Source: Monosporascus cannonballus (taxonomy: Eukaryota > Ascomycota > Sordariomycetes > Xylariales). From it: a stretch of 64,000 nt of DNA. Under the pieces are notes generated by a model. That model was given only the letters and a program-made list of their open reading frames with translations. It was not told the DNA's origin and did not search any database. The stretch is taken from the NCBI GenBank assembly GCA_004154925.1, contig QJNS01000053.1, forward strand, positions 124,001-188,000, given 5' to 3'. Numbering within the stretch: the stretch's first letter is position 1; the number at the start of each line of letters is the position of its first letter. Below are positions 1 through 13,567 of the stretch, piece by piece. A program made the position numbers and the translations under genes.

Positions 1-265
1 TTGTATTTCTAAAGGTGCTTTAAGTAATAAAATTATATTACAAACTGAAGCTATTTAAACCATGGATTTAATAAACGTATATATCCTTTATAGATTAATT
101 AGATCCTTATTAAATCTTGATACCGTCACAGATCCAATGGCATTGGATTCGATTGGTTCTATATGGATTCACTTGGATCTTGATGCCAAAAGAGATCCAA
201 ATTACGTGATCCTTTTTGTATAGATCCGACCGTTTTTGCGACCGATCTTGGTTTGGGTCGTAATA
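1..265 (-). repeat. Chromovirus LTR, cut by the window edge
   Basis: On the minus strand this begins TATTACGACC (from TGTTACGACC) at 265 and aligns through U3 and the promoter core with the LTR at 55406-55787, including the stretches around GATCGGTC and GGATCTTGATGCCAAAAGAG. Its U5 end lies outside the window. The sequence to its right has no polypurine tract, so this is a 5' LTR of an element extending left, or a solo LTR. It truncates repeat copy A at 266. Confidence 0.85.
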
Positions 266-2476
266 GCTAAAGTATTTAAAAATATTAATTAAATAACAAA
301 TAACTTTAATACCGTTAAAGAGTAATGCATAATCCGATTTTTTAAATGGTAAATATTCGCGTATAAACCTTTAAATTACGGGGTATATTTTTACGGTACG
401 TAACAAAAGAAAAGTTACCGAATTTTAACGGCCATAAACGTTACGAATTATTTAAAATACGTTCTTATAATATAAAATTTTATTTATAATTATATTTTAT
501 TATATTTATAAAAAGCTTTTTTTTGTCGGAGCCGAAAGAAATGTAAATAATAATTTCGCGTAATTATAGAAATTAGATAATTATTTTATGATTACTTCAA
601 AAAATATATACCAGTATATTTATATATTTCTTTTTCTGATTAATAATGCTTTTGCTTTATTTCGGCAAGCTTTTAAATTTTTTGTTTTATTCGCCTAAAG
701 TGTCTTTAATTTTATTCGTTAACCTTATGTTATAAGCTTTAAATAAATTATTAAATACTTTTTATAAAATGTGCAACATATATACATAATGCCAAATCTT
801 ATTTGCCTATTAGAATTTGTCGGCCAACTTTCGATGGAACCATCTTTATATAGTTATTTATCTAATACCAGGATTACTATCCGCACTAAAAACGCGAAAT
901 CTGTCGGTTATTTTTAATTTTTTTAATTAACGTAATAATTTGTCGCCATTAGATTTATTCTATTTAATATTACAAAGTGAAATATTAATTAGAACATAAT
1001 GCCTTTTTCATTCCCGGTGAATCTAATAAATAATAACTTTTTTAACTGAAAATACCAAATAAAACGTAAACCAAATATTATAATTAACTAATATATAAAA
1101 CTTTAAGGGAATATCCTTAAGTGCATATTTAATAACCGCGTTAATATATATTCGTATATGTTTTATAAATGTTTTTATTGTTAATGGTTTAAAGTTATTA
1201 CTATAAAATAATATTATAATTCGGAAATCTTAATTTAAAAAACCTCTGGTAAACAAATGCTAAGATACGAAGTAATTGATCAAAAGGATTTAATTAGGAT
1301 TAAATACTTTAAGTAATACTAAGTTCAATTTATAATAAGTAAAAACTATTTCAAAATTATTACCTTTAAAAAAAAGGAAAAAAGCTGAAAATAAAAAAGG
1401 TCTAATAAAAAGCTATTAATAAAAGGTTATAGAATAATTATTTCAGGATTATTTTAACCTATATATATATCATAATTATGTTAGGGATTTTGTTATTAAT
1501 AATTAACTCCGTCTAATTTATTTTTTACGGCATATATTATTCCGCAAATATTTTTAATAGAACTTATTTTGTTTTTTTTTGGGAAAAGTAAAATATATAA
1601 AGTAATACCCATATCGCCAACACCTAATCTTAAGTTACCTAATTATTCGTTTACAAATATATATAAAGTTTTTCTAATATTCCGAATTACGGTTTGTTTT
1701 ATTAAATATGCCGATAATTTGGTTTAATAAGCTTTGGTTTTTTTGTTACTAATATGTTTTTAAAACTATAATTACCGTTAGATTTAAATTATTTAATCGT
1801 CGTATTAACGCTTTCGATATTCGTAATATTCCTGGTTAATTATAGGAAAATCGGCTTTCCGTCGTATCTGGGATTAGGATCGGCTCGAATAATTTAGCGT
1901 AATAAGGCGGTTTTTTTGGTTGAGTAAGCTCTATAAATTAAATTATTTTTCGTTCTATAGTTATTAGCTAAATTGTAAATAATTAAATTCCGAATTTGGG
2001 TTTCCGGTATTTTGTTTTTAATTTAAATTCATTTTAATCGGCCATTAGCTTTAGTAATTTTTACCGTTACCTTTTAGGAAATAAGTTTCGCTAGGTATTT
2101 TGTTATTATCTTTATTATTAATAACAAAATCCTTTAAATTACTATCCAAATTAGGGTTGTTATTTTATAAAAAAATATTTTATAACGATTTATTATTATC
2201 AAAATTATTATCGCTAAAGCCAAAATTCTCGAAAACTTGCGATATTATTTCGGTATTATAGTAAATCTAATTAAAATTATAATACATTTTCTTTTTGTAA
2301 TAAATGAATAATTGGCGAAAATAGAAAAAAAGATGATCCAAATTACGTAAATAACTAGCAATATAAGGTCTTAAAGTCACGTATTAACTTTTTAGAACAT
2401 CGTTTATTTCTTTTTTTCTTTTTATCAAATTTTTATAATAAAATTAGTTGCTTTATTTATTTTAATTCGAGCTTCA
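266..2476. repeat. Unidentified AT-rich repeat, copy A, left arm
   Basis: Strongly RIP-degraded sequence that aligns collinearly with copy B from about 41405 to 43975. Shared landmarks are a run near 2060-2110 matching 43590-43620 and the block at 1555-1720 matching 43060-43225. On the minus strand one frame between about 2260 and 350 stays readable if TAA/TAG are taken as former Gln codons, which suggests a lost protein-coding gene. I recognise no domain in it. It is interrupted at 2477 by a chromovirus and continues at 9210. Confidence 0.75.
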
Positions 2477-2481
2477 TATTA

Positions 2482-2856
2482 TGTGACGGCTAAACGGTTT
2501 AACCAATTATTAAACCTTAGTTGTACGGGTTTATGTTAGCAGGAGTATCGTGGGAATCTAAGTAATAAATACAGTAACGTATTACGTTTTGTAATTCCAA
2601 GAGTGCTTTGGGCAACGATATTATATTGCAAGTTGGTATTATCTAAATTATGGAAATAATAAGCGTATATATTTTCCTTTTTCTTAGCTTAATTACCCAT
2701 AATTATAAGGTTTGTGGTGATTAAGATCGTTTGTGATCTCTTTTAATTACCTTTGATTATTAGCTTAGCAGTGATTATTGTTACGTAACTTATGGGGTGG
2801 TTCATATAATCCTTGTTTGACCGTTTTTTGAGGCCGGAGCTTGTTAGGTCGTAATA
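2482..2856 (-). repeat. 3' LTR of the 2482-9204 chromovirus
   Basis: A 375-bp LTR ending in the family terminus GCCGTCACA (minus strand). Its U5/R half matches the LTRs at 25688 and 55406. Its U3 is a distinct variant with the motif ACCACCCCATAAGTTACGTA. Confidence 0.9.
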
Positions 2857-5800
2857 CGATTTCCCTCTTTCTAAAATCTTTCCTTTAAAATTTTTTTTTT
2901 CGTTTGATAAATATCTTTTCTTTTATTTTTCGATTATATCGTTTTATATTTTTAAAATTCGTTGCATTTTTTGTTCTTTTACTGTTCGTTATATTAACCT
3001 TGTAAAAGCCTTTGACGAATTTGGGTACCAAATTATGTTTTACTTTTATTATTTTTCGAAAAAGATAAATATAAAATAATGGAAAACGTTTTAAGATGTA
3101 AGGAATATAATAACCGAAATCGGTCCTGCGATAATACCGGCGTACCTATTTCTTTTTTATAAAATATTCGTTGCGAATATCAATATTTAAAGCGTAAAAA
3201 AGCGTTTGTTAAGGAACGATTGTTAAAGCTTTAAAGGTTTTACCTCGTAACTTAACGTTATTATTAAAAAAATAAATAAAGTTTTTTCTTGCTTGATTCG
3301 TTTACGTAAACAAAAGAGGTTAATTCGTTCAAAAGGTATTATTATAATATAACGTAAGTTTTAATCGTTAAGTAAGTTCAAAGATCAAAAATATCGGGGA
3401 TAAAAATAATTGGAAACTGCCGTTACAGCTATTACGTTAACGTATATTCCGGCTAATTAGCCCGATATCCCGGTTATTAATTGGTCGGCTGTTAATTAGG
3501 ACGCGCCCGTTATTACTGGTAAAAGCTTTTTAATAGATGCTGGGCGCTAATAAGGTTTTTGGCCGGTTCCTAGATGTTTTCGAAATCCAGGTATTTTTTT
3601 ATTTAATTAAATATTAAATAAGTTTGTTTTGTTTTCGTATATCGAATATCTTTATTATTTCGTATATTTATTTAATTTTTATTTTTACGTCGTTTTATAT
3701 CGTATATATCTTAATCGTACTTATTTTTAATTCGAATAAAAAAACGTAAAGAATTAGATAGAATTTAACTTTTGATAAAAGTTCTAATTAATAATTATTT
3801 TTAAAATTTACTTAATAATTTTATATAGACCGATATATTTAAAGTCAAGCTTTTTGTTAAGTTTTTTTATTTCAATATTTTTTGTAACGAGGAAAATTAT
3901 TTCCCCCTTTTCGAAAGTTAATCTTTTTAAATTTTTCTGTTTATAATACTTATTTATTTAATTTCGTACGAATTCGAATTCCGTGTTTATTTTTTGGTGC
4001 CGTTATTATAATTCTTTTAACGTAAAAATTATTTTAATATTAATTAGATAATAGTTACGTACTTTTTTGTAAACTTTTAAAATAACATCAAAATTTGGGT
4101 TCGTTAGTATTATTTTAATATTTTCGTAATAACTAATATTATAAATTCATTATGCGATTAATAAGTTTTAATTTCATTATTTTGTTTATAATTAATATAA
4201 TATTGTAAGTAAATTTTTGAAATTTAATTTATCTGTTCCATTTATTTGTCCGTTTACGGTTTAAATACGTTAAATAATTTGTGGTTTAAATTAATTTATA
4301 TTATTAGGCTTTGCCAAAGTTTAGATATGGATATCGATCCTTTATTTAATATAATCATTATTAATAATCCATAAATGTTAAAAATATAGTTAAAAAAATA
4401 TATGTATTATTTGTTCGATATTTATATTTTCGTATTATAATAAAAAATAAGAAAATTTCGTAAATCGGTCGACGATTTCAAAAATACTATTATAATATAT
4501 TTCTGTAATTAGATTTCTTAATATAAAAAGTTTAATAATAAAATTAAATATAATTAAGTATCATAATATTTTTATAATTAATAATAATTGTAATTTTCCG
4601 TATAGCTTATATCGATAAATCTTTGTTTTAATATAAAAATCGTATTGCCGTATAACGTTTTATATCATTAATTTTATTTTAAGAAAAAAATATATACGTT
4701 AAAACATTTTTAAGGTTTTGTAAATTCTTAAATATTCGTATAATTAAGAATCATATATTATTCGTATTGAAGTTTTCTAGTATTTTTTCCGAATTTATAT
4801 TTTATTCCTTATTTAATATTTTGGAAAATTATTGTTATATTATTAAACTTTATAATTTATATTAAAAGGTATTACCCGAATTATCGTAATTTATCTTAAA
4901 CGTAAATATCTTTTTATAATAATGTCAAAAATTATATAATTAATTATAACTAATTTTTCTTCGAAATTTGGTCGTTTGATTAAAGCATTTGTTTTGCAGT
5001 TTTCTAAGCTTTTCCTGTAAATAATAACGAAATCGAAATTCGCCAAGTTTTTTAAGTATTTTAATTATCGTTTTATAAACTTTTAAATCGTAATAAATCG
5101 GGTGAAATTTTGATAATCCGTATAAATTTGGTATAATCCCTTCCTTTAAAAAATACCTGAATTTCCGATGTACAATAATAATAATAATAAATTTTTTATT
5201 TAAAATACCGGCATTAAATTTGGTTTTTTTCAACTTATACGAAAAAAATACAATAAGATATAATTTACTTTAATTATTGCATTATCCAATTATTAGGTTT
5301 AACGCATAATCCGAAATATCGGGTTTTAATTTAACGGAACGATTTAAATCGTATATAATTAATACTGATTCGTTAATAATTATATTCTTAATATCCTGAA
5401 ATATCTTTTCAGTATTTAACATTTATTTAATTTTTTTTAAAGTTCGTTAAAAATATAACGATTTTGCTAAATTTTCGAATATACTTTTTGTAATAATTGG
5501 CGAATCCGAAAAACGCTTATATTTCCTTAATTATCGTTAACGTTTATTATTTTATAAATGCAGCGATTTTTTGAAAATTTATTTCAATACATTTTAAACT
5601 AATAATATATTCCAGATATTTTATTTTTTGCTTATAAAACTGATTTTTTTATATTAATAAATCATTGTACGTTTTATAAAATTTAAAGAATTTTATAAAC
5701 GTATTTTGCGTACGCTTTTTCGATTTTAAGAAAATAAAAATATTATTGAAATAATAAACGACGAAAGTATTACGGTATTTTCGTAATATATAATTTATTA

Positions 5801-8800
5801 TCCGTTAAAAAGTTATTAGTATTTTCATAAATCTTATTAACGTAATTAAATATTTTTATAATTTGAATTTTATTTTAACGGGTTTTTTTATTCGTATTTT
5901 TTAGATTTTAATAAAGTTACATTGATTTTTAAAATAAAATATTATAAATTATTTGGTTCCGTAAAATCAGTTTTTAATTTCCGTAAATAAAAGTAATAAT
6001 ATTCGATTTCATAATAATATCGTTTAATTATCGGTAATTAATTATATATCGTAATTTTCCTTTTTTTTAACACGAAAAATATAAAGTATTTTATTAATCA
6101 CTTTAAAGGTCGAATTTATCCTTTTCATAATCGATTTTCCAGATAATTTTTAAAAGTACGTAATCCGTTTTTATTAAGGTTATAATTGAGGTAAAATTCT
6201 GTTAAATACCTTTTTTAAAAAATTATTTCATAATTTTATTCGTTATATTTGTGTAATTTTATATCGAGTTTTCTTTGAAAATGCTGCTTATATTTATAAT
6301 ATTATAATAATATATTAATTACATTTTTTAATTTTTTGGTGTTTTGTTTTTATTATTTTAAATCGTTATTTAATTGTTTCAATTTTGCTTTAATAATAAT
6401 AACGATATTTCGTATTTTTAATACGTGTTTTTTTTATATTTTAGTTTTTTAAGTAATAAGATATTTATCGTATTCTTATACTTGTATATATCGTTATTAT
6501 TGATTAAATATTAAAATTTTAATTTTTTCCCCCCCCGTTTATTAATGGAAAATAAAATAAATTTTACCTAATTAAATTTTTCTTTAATTAAAATTTCGTA
6601 TTAACGTATTTATAATAATTCTAAGATTATATCGTAATTTTTAAATAAAATAATATTAAAATTTATTATTTAATATCGTCCTTTAATAAAAGTTTCGAGA
6701 TAATTAATTTCGCATATAAATCTTTAGTTATCATCAAGAAATTTTTGATTTTCGGTATTCGTCGTTATATAGGGTTTTAACTTATATTTTTATAGCAATT
6801 TAAGCTTATCAATCATATTCGGTATAATATAATTTCCAGTTAAAGTTTCGTAATTTATTATTATTATATATTAATTCGTTCCGATTAGTACATTTAAAAT
6901 AATAAGATTATTAAAATTTTGTATTATTGCGTTTGAAACATTTTTCGGAAATTCCCTTTAATTTTTTTTAGGTTTTGTTATTTTGCGGCTTTTTTATAAG
7001 TAACTTTTTTCTTTTAATATTTATTTAAATTTCATAAACTTTATTTATGTTTTTTTGTTTAACCTGTTAAGTTATTATATTAATTTTTTCTCTCGGCGTA
7101 TTATTTCTTCACGTTATATTACTTATTTTTAATTTTTTTGTAATTTTTTTCCTTATTAAATAAATTACTTTTTTTAAATTTGCATCTATATTTTATTGTA
7201 CGTCGTTGTATATATCGTTTTAAAGACCTTTTATAAATAAACGTATTTTTTTAATAATGTTTTTTCGTAATAATTTGTAGCAAATATTAATTAAAAATAA
7301 AACTTCGTAATAACCTTTTCATAATACTTTTTTACCGTACGTTAATTTAATTCTTTTTTCGTTTAATAATTATATTATTTATAATAACAAAAAAGATTTT
7401 CTTATGGGTATAATTTTTCTTTAAATTAATTTTTTATTTTAATTAATTATTCAATATTTTTAAGGTTATGGTTCGAAATTTATTAATATTATTACTTATT
7501 ATTTTTATTATGTCCGGTATGCTTTTGATGATCGAATCCATTATAATATATTCGGGTAATTCGTTCGTAAATATATTATTTGTATTTTTCGTAATTGTGA
7601 TATTTTCGTTATCGACAATATATAATATATATTTTGTTATATCGATCGGGTATTTCGGAATAAAGTTTTTTTAATTAATTTTGGTATTAATGTAATTATT
7701 TTCTTAATATTTCTTATTATATTTGTGATATTTATTAAGTCAGTTTTCTGGCTTTTCGTATTTTTTGTCGAATCTTTTATTATATTAATCCTTATTGGAT
7801 TTTTTACTATAAACCCGATACGTATTTGGTTTGGATTATATTAATAACTTGATTATTGTTTCCTTAAATATTTTTGAATTATTCTTTTAATATAGGTATT
7901 TAATTATTTTATCGTAATTCTTTGGGTTTCTTATATTTATAAACTTTATATCCCATCTTGATATAATTAAAGCATTTAATTTGGCTTTAATTTTATCTAT
8001 AAGTAACGCTACGTTCCATAGGTTTTAGCGCCGTTTTATAAGAAATAAAAGCTACGTTTTAATTTTTTTTCTTTAGTTGGATTTATTATATTCCGATTAT
8101 AAAGTATATTATCTTGTTTTTTTATTATTTTTATAATTATCGATTCTTCTTTTTAGTTATTTTTGTAATATAGCGGTTTAATGGAATTAATTATTTAATT
8201 TAAATAAATTTATTTTTTATGTTATTTTTAACTTTTTATAAAATATATTAATAAAGGTATCGTCTTTATCGTTTTCTTATTTCGCTTTAACCGTAAAATC
8301 TTTAAAATTTACGGTGTATTTGGAGGTAAATTGTTTTTATCGAAATTATAAGAATTATTAAATTGTAAATTCTTTATTATCCGGATTGGCGAAATTATCG
8401 CGTATTTTGTTTTCGAAATTAGAATAAAATAAAAAGATTTTATTAATAAAATTTCTTAATTTAATGTTTTATTTTTGGGAAATTTTTTATAATAACTTCA
8501 AATTAATTAGCCCCATTTTATGTTAGATATATTCCTATTATTAGGATTATATCAGTTGAATCTGTGAAATCAAAAAAATAAAAGTAAATTCGTATCTAAA
8601 ATAAAAAGGTTTAAAGGTTATTTTTTTATTATAAAACTTTAACTTTCTTGGTTTTATCCGGGCGAAAGTTATTTAGAAAAATAACGTAACCTTAAGTTAT
8701 CAGATTTTTTTCTTTAAGTTCCGAATTTAAGCCAAAAGTTATTAAATAAGGATTTTTTATATATTAGTCGATAACTTAATAATAATAAGTATTACTTAAA

Positions 8801-8834
8801 ATTTACCGATAATATTAAACAAAAATTTATAACC
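2857..8834 (-). pseudogene. Decayed gag-pol of chromovirus
   Basis: This is the internal region of the minus-strand element at 2482-9204. It originally encoded gag and a pol polyprotein (protease, reverse transcriptase, RNase H, integrase, chromodomain) for replication through RNA. The RT active-site box is visible at 5742-5753 but reads YFNN instead of YLDD. Both Asp-to-Asn changes are G-to-A transitions. Next to the 3' LTR, at about 3530-3680, a chromodomain remnant is readable (IFDIRKQNKLIQYLIKQK after reading TAA as Gln), as expected for a chromovirus. The longest uninterrupted frames are under 100 codons, so no protein can be made. The 97-codon minus-strand stretch at 4940-5233 lies within the RNase H/integrase part and matches degraded segments at 17760-17900 and 59520-59660 in the other copies. 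Confidence 0.85.
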
Positions 8835-9204
8835 TATAACGGTTAAACGGTTTAATTAATTGTTAAACCTTAATTATATGGGTTTATATTCATAGAAATA
8901 TCGTGAGAATTTAAAAAATAAATATAATAACGTATTACGCTTCGTAATTCTAAAAGTGCTTTAGGTAACGATATTATATTGCAAGCTAGTATTATTTAGG
9001 TTATGGAAGTAATAAGCGTATATATCTTTTTTTGGCTTAATTTCCTATAATTATACTGGTAGTGGTAATTATGATTGCTTGTGATCCCCTTTGATCACCT
9101 TTGATTACTGGCTTGGCAGTAATCACTGTCACGTAACTCATGGGGTGGTTCGTGTGATCTTTGTTTGACCGTTTCTTGAGGCCGGAGCTTGTTAGGTCGT
9201 AACA
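8835..9204 (-). repeat. 5' LTR of the 2482-9204 chromovirus
   Basis: A 370-bp LTR, the partner of 2482-2856. U3 near 9090-9200 retains normal GC and CpA sites, whereas the U5 side is heavily transitioned. The terminus is TGTTACGACC on the minus strand. No tRNA primer site starting TGG is seen next to 8835. Confidence 0.9.
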
Positions 9205-9209
9205 TATTA

Positions 9210-12120
9210 CCGAAATAATATAATTAGAAAATTACCCGTTTTAGGTGATATTTTAAATCCTTTACGAACTAACGATACTTAAAACGAACTTAACCAAAAT
9301 TTTAATAGTTTCATTTTTAATTTTCCCCTATTACCTAAATTTCCTAGATATATGTCCATTCGACGCATAGTATAAGATAAACCAATATCATTAACTGGCT
9401 TTGCTTCCAAATCCGCCAAAAAGACGCTTGGTAAGCCGATAAAACTTCAGCCAAAAGCATTTACGCATAAGGTTCGGCATTATAAATAAAAGCCTAGTAA
9501 TAAATATATTGCCCGGATTATTTAATAATTATTTTATTATTAATATTTTCCAGTAAATATATTCCGCGAAATTTAAAAATACCAAAAAGATACGCGTTTA
9601 ATTTTCGAGAAAAAGTTATTTTAACGTATCGTTCGCGAAATACTTGTAAATGTATTATTCCAATTTATACGGATAAAGGCGTTAGTTTTAAAAGCATTAT
9701 AGGAAATTGTAGAAAACTTACAAGTTTTTATATTTTGAAGTAATAATTTTTGCGTTATTTACAGTAAACGAATAACGTTTTAGGTAAAAGATGTTTATAT
9801 TGTCCGGAAAATTTATTTTTATTAAAATATAATTATTTTAAGGCCGGCTCCTAAGGTTTTAACGAAATCAAAAAAATAATATATATTTTATAGATTATTT
9901 TAATTAACGTTTTCTTATTTATTTTAAATATATATTTAAAAAGGGGCCACAAAGGGAAATAATATTATTTAATTAAATAAATCCTATTTTAAATTTTATA
10001 AATGCAAAATTCCTTATTAATAAACCTTTAAACTCGGTATACCTTATATAAATTTCTACTTAGCTAAACTTTTACATTTATTAAAAAATTTTTATTTTGT
10101 TTTTTTATTTAATTACTCAATTCCTTCTATTTTTAACATAATTAAATCTTATTATCTTGCCTTATTATAATACGTTATTTTTGATTACCGTTATTTAATT
10201 TCGGAAATAATCTTAAAATAATTGCATTTAGAATTTTTGGTTTCCAATTCCGCAATACCCTTTTTACTTAAACGTCGAAAATCCGACAAATTATTATTTT
10301 AAAATTCGTATACAAAAAAAGTTCGGATATAAAAAGCCGATATTTCGATAGAACAAAATAATATCGAAAGAAATTTGTCATAACTTAAAATAACAAATTG
10401 AAAATAAATTATATAACTAAAAATGCTTAAATTTATAGATAACTTTTAAAAACAAACCGCATAATGTACAATTATTAAGCAAAGAATTATTGTTTATTAA
10501 TAAATATAATTTTATAATTATTTTAATATTTTATGAATTATTAATAACCGAATATAATAACGATACCTTAATTAAATTCCAGCAAAATAAACCGAAGCCA
10601 AAAATATATTTATAATATCAAATAATAATAATAAAATATATATTAGTATTATTAATAAAATGGCCAAAATATTTTATTATGGCGATAATACCGTTAATAA
10701 TATTCATTATAAATCTATCGTTAATTACCTGGACGACTTAATACCTTAATTATCGGAAAATCCTATTATATCTTAAGTTTAAGAATTTCGTATAACGATC
10801 CGATAAGTAATATTTTGCCCTAATTAATTTTTAATTATTTTATTAAAATTTTTAGTACTTATTACCGGTTTAGGGCGGAAATATGTTTCCAAATATTCGT
10901 ATATAAGATAATAACGAATTTTTATATGCGTATCGCGTTAAAGTTGCCGAATTTATTATTAATAAGATTGCGGATTATTAATGCAATTTCGTTACATATT
11001 TTAATTATTTTTGGCAAATAATACCCTTATAAATCAAAATAATTTTACCGTTAATATTAAGGTTAAAGATATTAAAGAAATTATTTTAATATTTTGTTTT
11101 GTAAAGCCCGATTGTTTTTTAATTATTTTATTTTTTTAATTTTTTAATGTAATTTTAAATCCTTAAATATTTAAAGTTTAAGATAGTATAATATTGTGGG
11201 CGATTTGTACTTCATATTATAATAATATATAAAGAACTTCCGAACGATTTTGGAAATTATAAATTTTTACTTATAAAAATATTTCGGCCTTGGGCATTGT
11301 TTTCGACAGTTATCCAAAATACTTTTTATTTATGAAAAGGGTCTTTTATTATATTACTTAGCCCGTTATGGATTTTACGATATTTCTATCTGAAAAAAAA
11401 ATATCCTTATTTAATATTACAGAAAAAGGAAATAGGCTTTATAAAAAGTTATCGCGGTTTTCGATTTAAGCAAATTCAAAATTGGAAAAAAAGATTTATA
11501 TAGTTAGTTACGTTAAAGCTTAATGCTATAAATAAGTATATTTAATAATTATTTTAAAATAATTTTAAAATAATTTAATTCAATTTTAAAACGTATATAA
11601 GCGTACATCCGATTTATTTAGAATTATACGGTATTCTATTATTAAAGGTTACCGGCTTTGTAACCTGGCGCAATAAGGCCAAATGAAACCATTTTATATG
11701 TTATTTCGATACGAAATCCCACGGTCTTATTTCTAAGGTTTGTCCCTGGCGTTCGAGGCTTTTTTTATTATAAATATACTACGAGAATTTATGGGACAAA
11801 GTTTTATTTATATTAAGGAACTTAAGCAAAAATAATTTTAAATATATAAACGTAATAAGGATTAATTAGATCTTAAAATTAACGCATTAATTAAAAGCGC
11901 AAAAAACGTTTTGAAAAACTTATGAAATAAACTTTAAAAAAATTTAATACTATTAATGATACTTATGTTAGAATTATTTTTACCGTATTGGGCAATATAA
12001 GCCCTAGGTTTTGCAGAAGTAAAAGCTTCCCGCAAAAAAAGCTAAAAATAATTTAAGTTAAAAGCGGTTATAGCATTAACTTACTGGCCGTAACGTAAAT
12101 AATTTTCCATTTTTTTTCCC
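9210..12120. repeat. Unidentified AT-rich repeat, copy A, right arm
   Basis: Continues copy A after the chromovirus and aligns with copy B from 43981 to about 46800. Matching landmarks are ATGGCCAAAATATTTTATTA at 10661 against ATGGCCGAAATATTTTATTA at 45400, and the GTTACCGGCTTTGTAA block near 11648 against 46340. It is cut at 12126 by the LTR of the next element, so its outer end is not present here. Confidence 0.75.
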
Positions 12121-12125
12121 GTTAA

Positions 12126-12506
12126 TATCACAACCCAAGCCAGATAGGCCTGCGAAAACGGTCCAGCTAAGATTACAAAATTATGCTAGTTCAGGGTCAC
12201 GTAATCAATGCTCAGCGGGTCTTAACTAAGCACGACTAAGCACGATTAAGCAGCATTAAACAATTATTTAGCAAAGCTCTGCTGAACAAAGATAAATAAT
12301 AATAAACGGATTAAGATATATAGGCTTATTATTTCCATAATTTAAATAATATTAGTTTGCAATATAATATCGTTACTTAAGGTATTTTTGGAATTACGAA
12401 ACGTAATACGTTATTATATTTATTATTTAAATTCTTACTATATTCCTATTAATATAAATCTATATAATTAAGGTTTAATAATTGGTTAAACCGTTTAACC
12501 GTTATA
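12126..12506 (+). repeat. 5' LTR of truncated chromovirus
   Basis: Begins TATCACAACCC (from TGTCACAACCC) and ends GTTATA. It is nearly collinear with the solo LTR 42278-42661, including the AGCACGACTAAGCACGATTA repeats of U3. It sits in the right edge of copy A, next to GTTAA at 12121-12125. Confidence 0.88.
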
Positions 12507-12767
12507 TGTTATAAATTTTTATTTAATAAAACCGTTTAAATTTAAGTAATACTTAATATTATCAAAATATCGATTAATATTTAACAAATCTTTTTTTAAT
12601 AATTTTAGGTTTAAATTCGAAAATTTGAAAGAAATTCCGATAACTTAAAGTTACGTTACCTACTTAAATAAGTTTCGTCCTTATAAAACTAAAAAAAACC
12701 AGAGCTTTACGATAAGAAAAATAACCCTTAAATTTTCTTGATTTAAGTACGAATTTACGTTTGCTTT

Positions 12768-13402
12768 TTGAACTTTAGCGATTTAATGGATATAATCCTA
12801 GTAATAAAAATATGCCTAACGAAAAATACGGCTAATAAATTGGAATTCATTATAACGAATTTTCTGGAAATAAGAAAATCGGATCGAAAAAGTTTTATTA
12901 ATAAAAATCTTTTATTTTGTATTAATTTCGAAAATAAAATGCGCATTAATTTCGGCAATCCTGATAAAAAACAATTTGCGGTCTAATAACTTGTACATTT
13001 CCGATAAAAAGGATATATATTTAAATATACCGTATTATTTAAAACTTTTGCGGCTAAAGCCGGATAAAAATATAATAAGGCCGACGTTTTTATCGATATA
13101 TTTTATAAAAAATAAAAAATATAATATAAACAATAGAATTCTTCAACTTAAACGATTAATTGCCTTAAACCGGTATATTGCAAAATTAATTAAGATTAAT
13201 AATTAACAATTTGAAAAACGATAAAAAAGAAAAGAAATAATATGCTTTACAATCGAGATATAACAAATTTAACTAAGGAAAAAAACGAAACGTACTTTTT
13301 ACTTTTTACGGAATAACGCCAAAACCTATAAAACTCGGTATTACCCACAAACAAAATTAAAGCCAGATTAAATGCTTTAATTATGGCAAAATAGGATATA
13401 AG
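12768..13402 (+). pseudogene. Gag capsid and start of zinc knuckle, disrupted
   Basis: Two overlapping open stretches (12768-12986 and 12976-13206) carry the chromovirus capsid signature FGNPDKK (12950-12970) followed by a segment ending LNRYIAKLIKINN. The same order is seen near 26500 and 56230 in the other copies. At 13375-13402 the zinc knuckle begins as CFNYGKIGYK. Two of the metal ligands of a CX2CX4HX4C knuckle have become Tyr by C-to-T or G-to-A changes (TGT to TAT, CAT to TAT). The coding sequence is then interrupted by the nested element and resumes at 14920 with AYKYKKPKK. Gag packages the element RNA. This copy cannot encode it. Confidence 0.8.
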
Positions 13403-13567
13403 TGTTAGGGGCTGCATACGCAGTAGCTAAGGATATGGGCCACAATAGGTCTATTGAGAAATCTAGGGAACATCTAAGAAGATGCGTGGGAGCAGCTAGC
13501 TATATATACAGGAGCCACGGGATTAGCGCTATGCTAATCCTTCCACTAGGGCCCTTGGCCCGTGACA
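13403..13567 (-). repeat. 3' LTR of the small LTR element
   Basis: 165 bp with termini TGTTAGG and CGTGACA as written on the plus strand. It contains a TATATATA box at about 13500 and the palindromic ATTAGCGCTATGCTAAT stretch. It is GC-normal, unlike the surrounding host element. Confidence 0.88.

Larger units (their letters stand above)
2482..9204 (-). mobile_element. Full-length RIP-inactivated Ty3/gypsy chromovirus
   Basis: A 6.7-kb minus-strand LTR retrotransposon with LTRs at both ends, a polypurine tract (AGAAAGAGGGAAATCG read on the minus strand) beside the 3' LTR, and a perfect 5-bp target duplication TATTA at 2477-2481 and 9205-9209. The empty target is visible in copy B, where the two flanks are joined at 43976-43980 (TATCA). 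It is inserted in repeat copy A and must be younger than that repeat. Every long frame is broken by TAA/TAG. Confidence 0.93.
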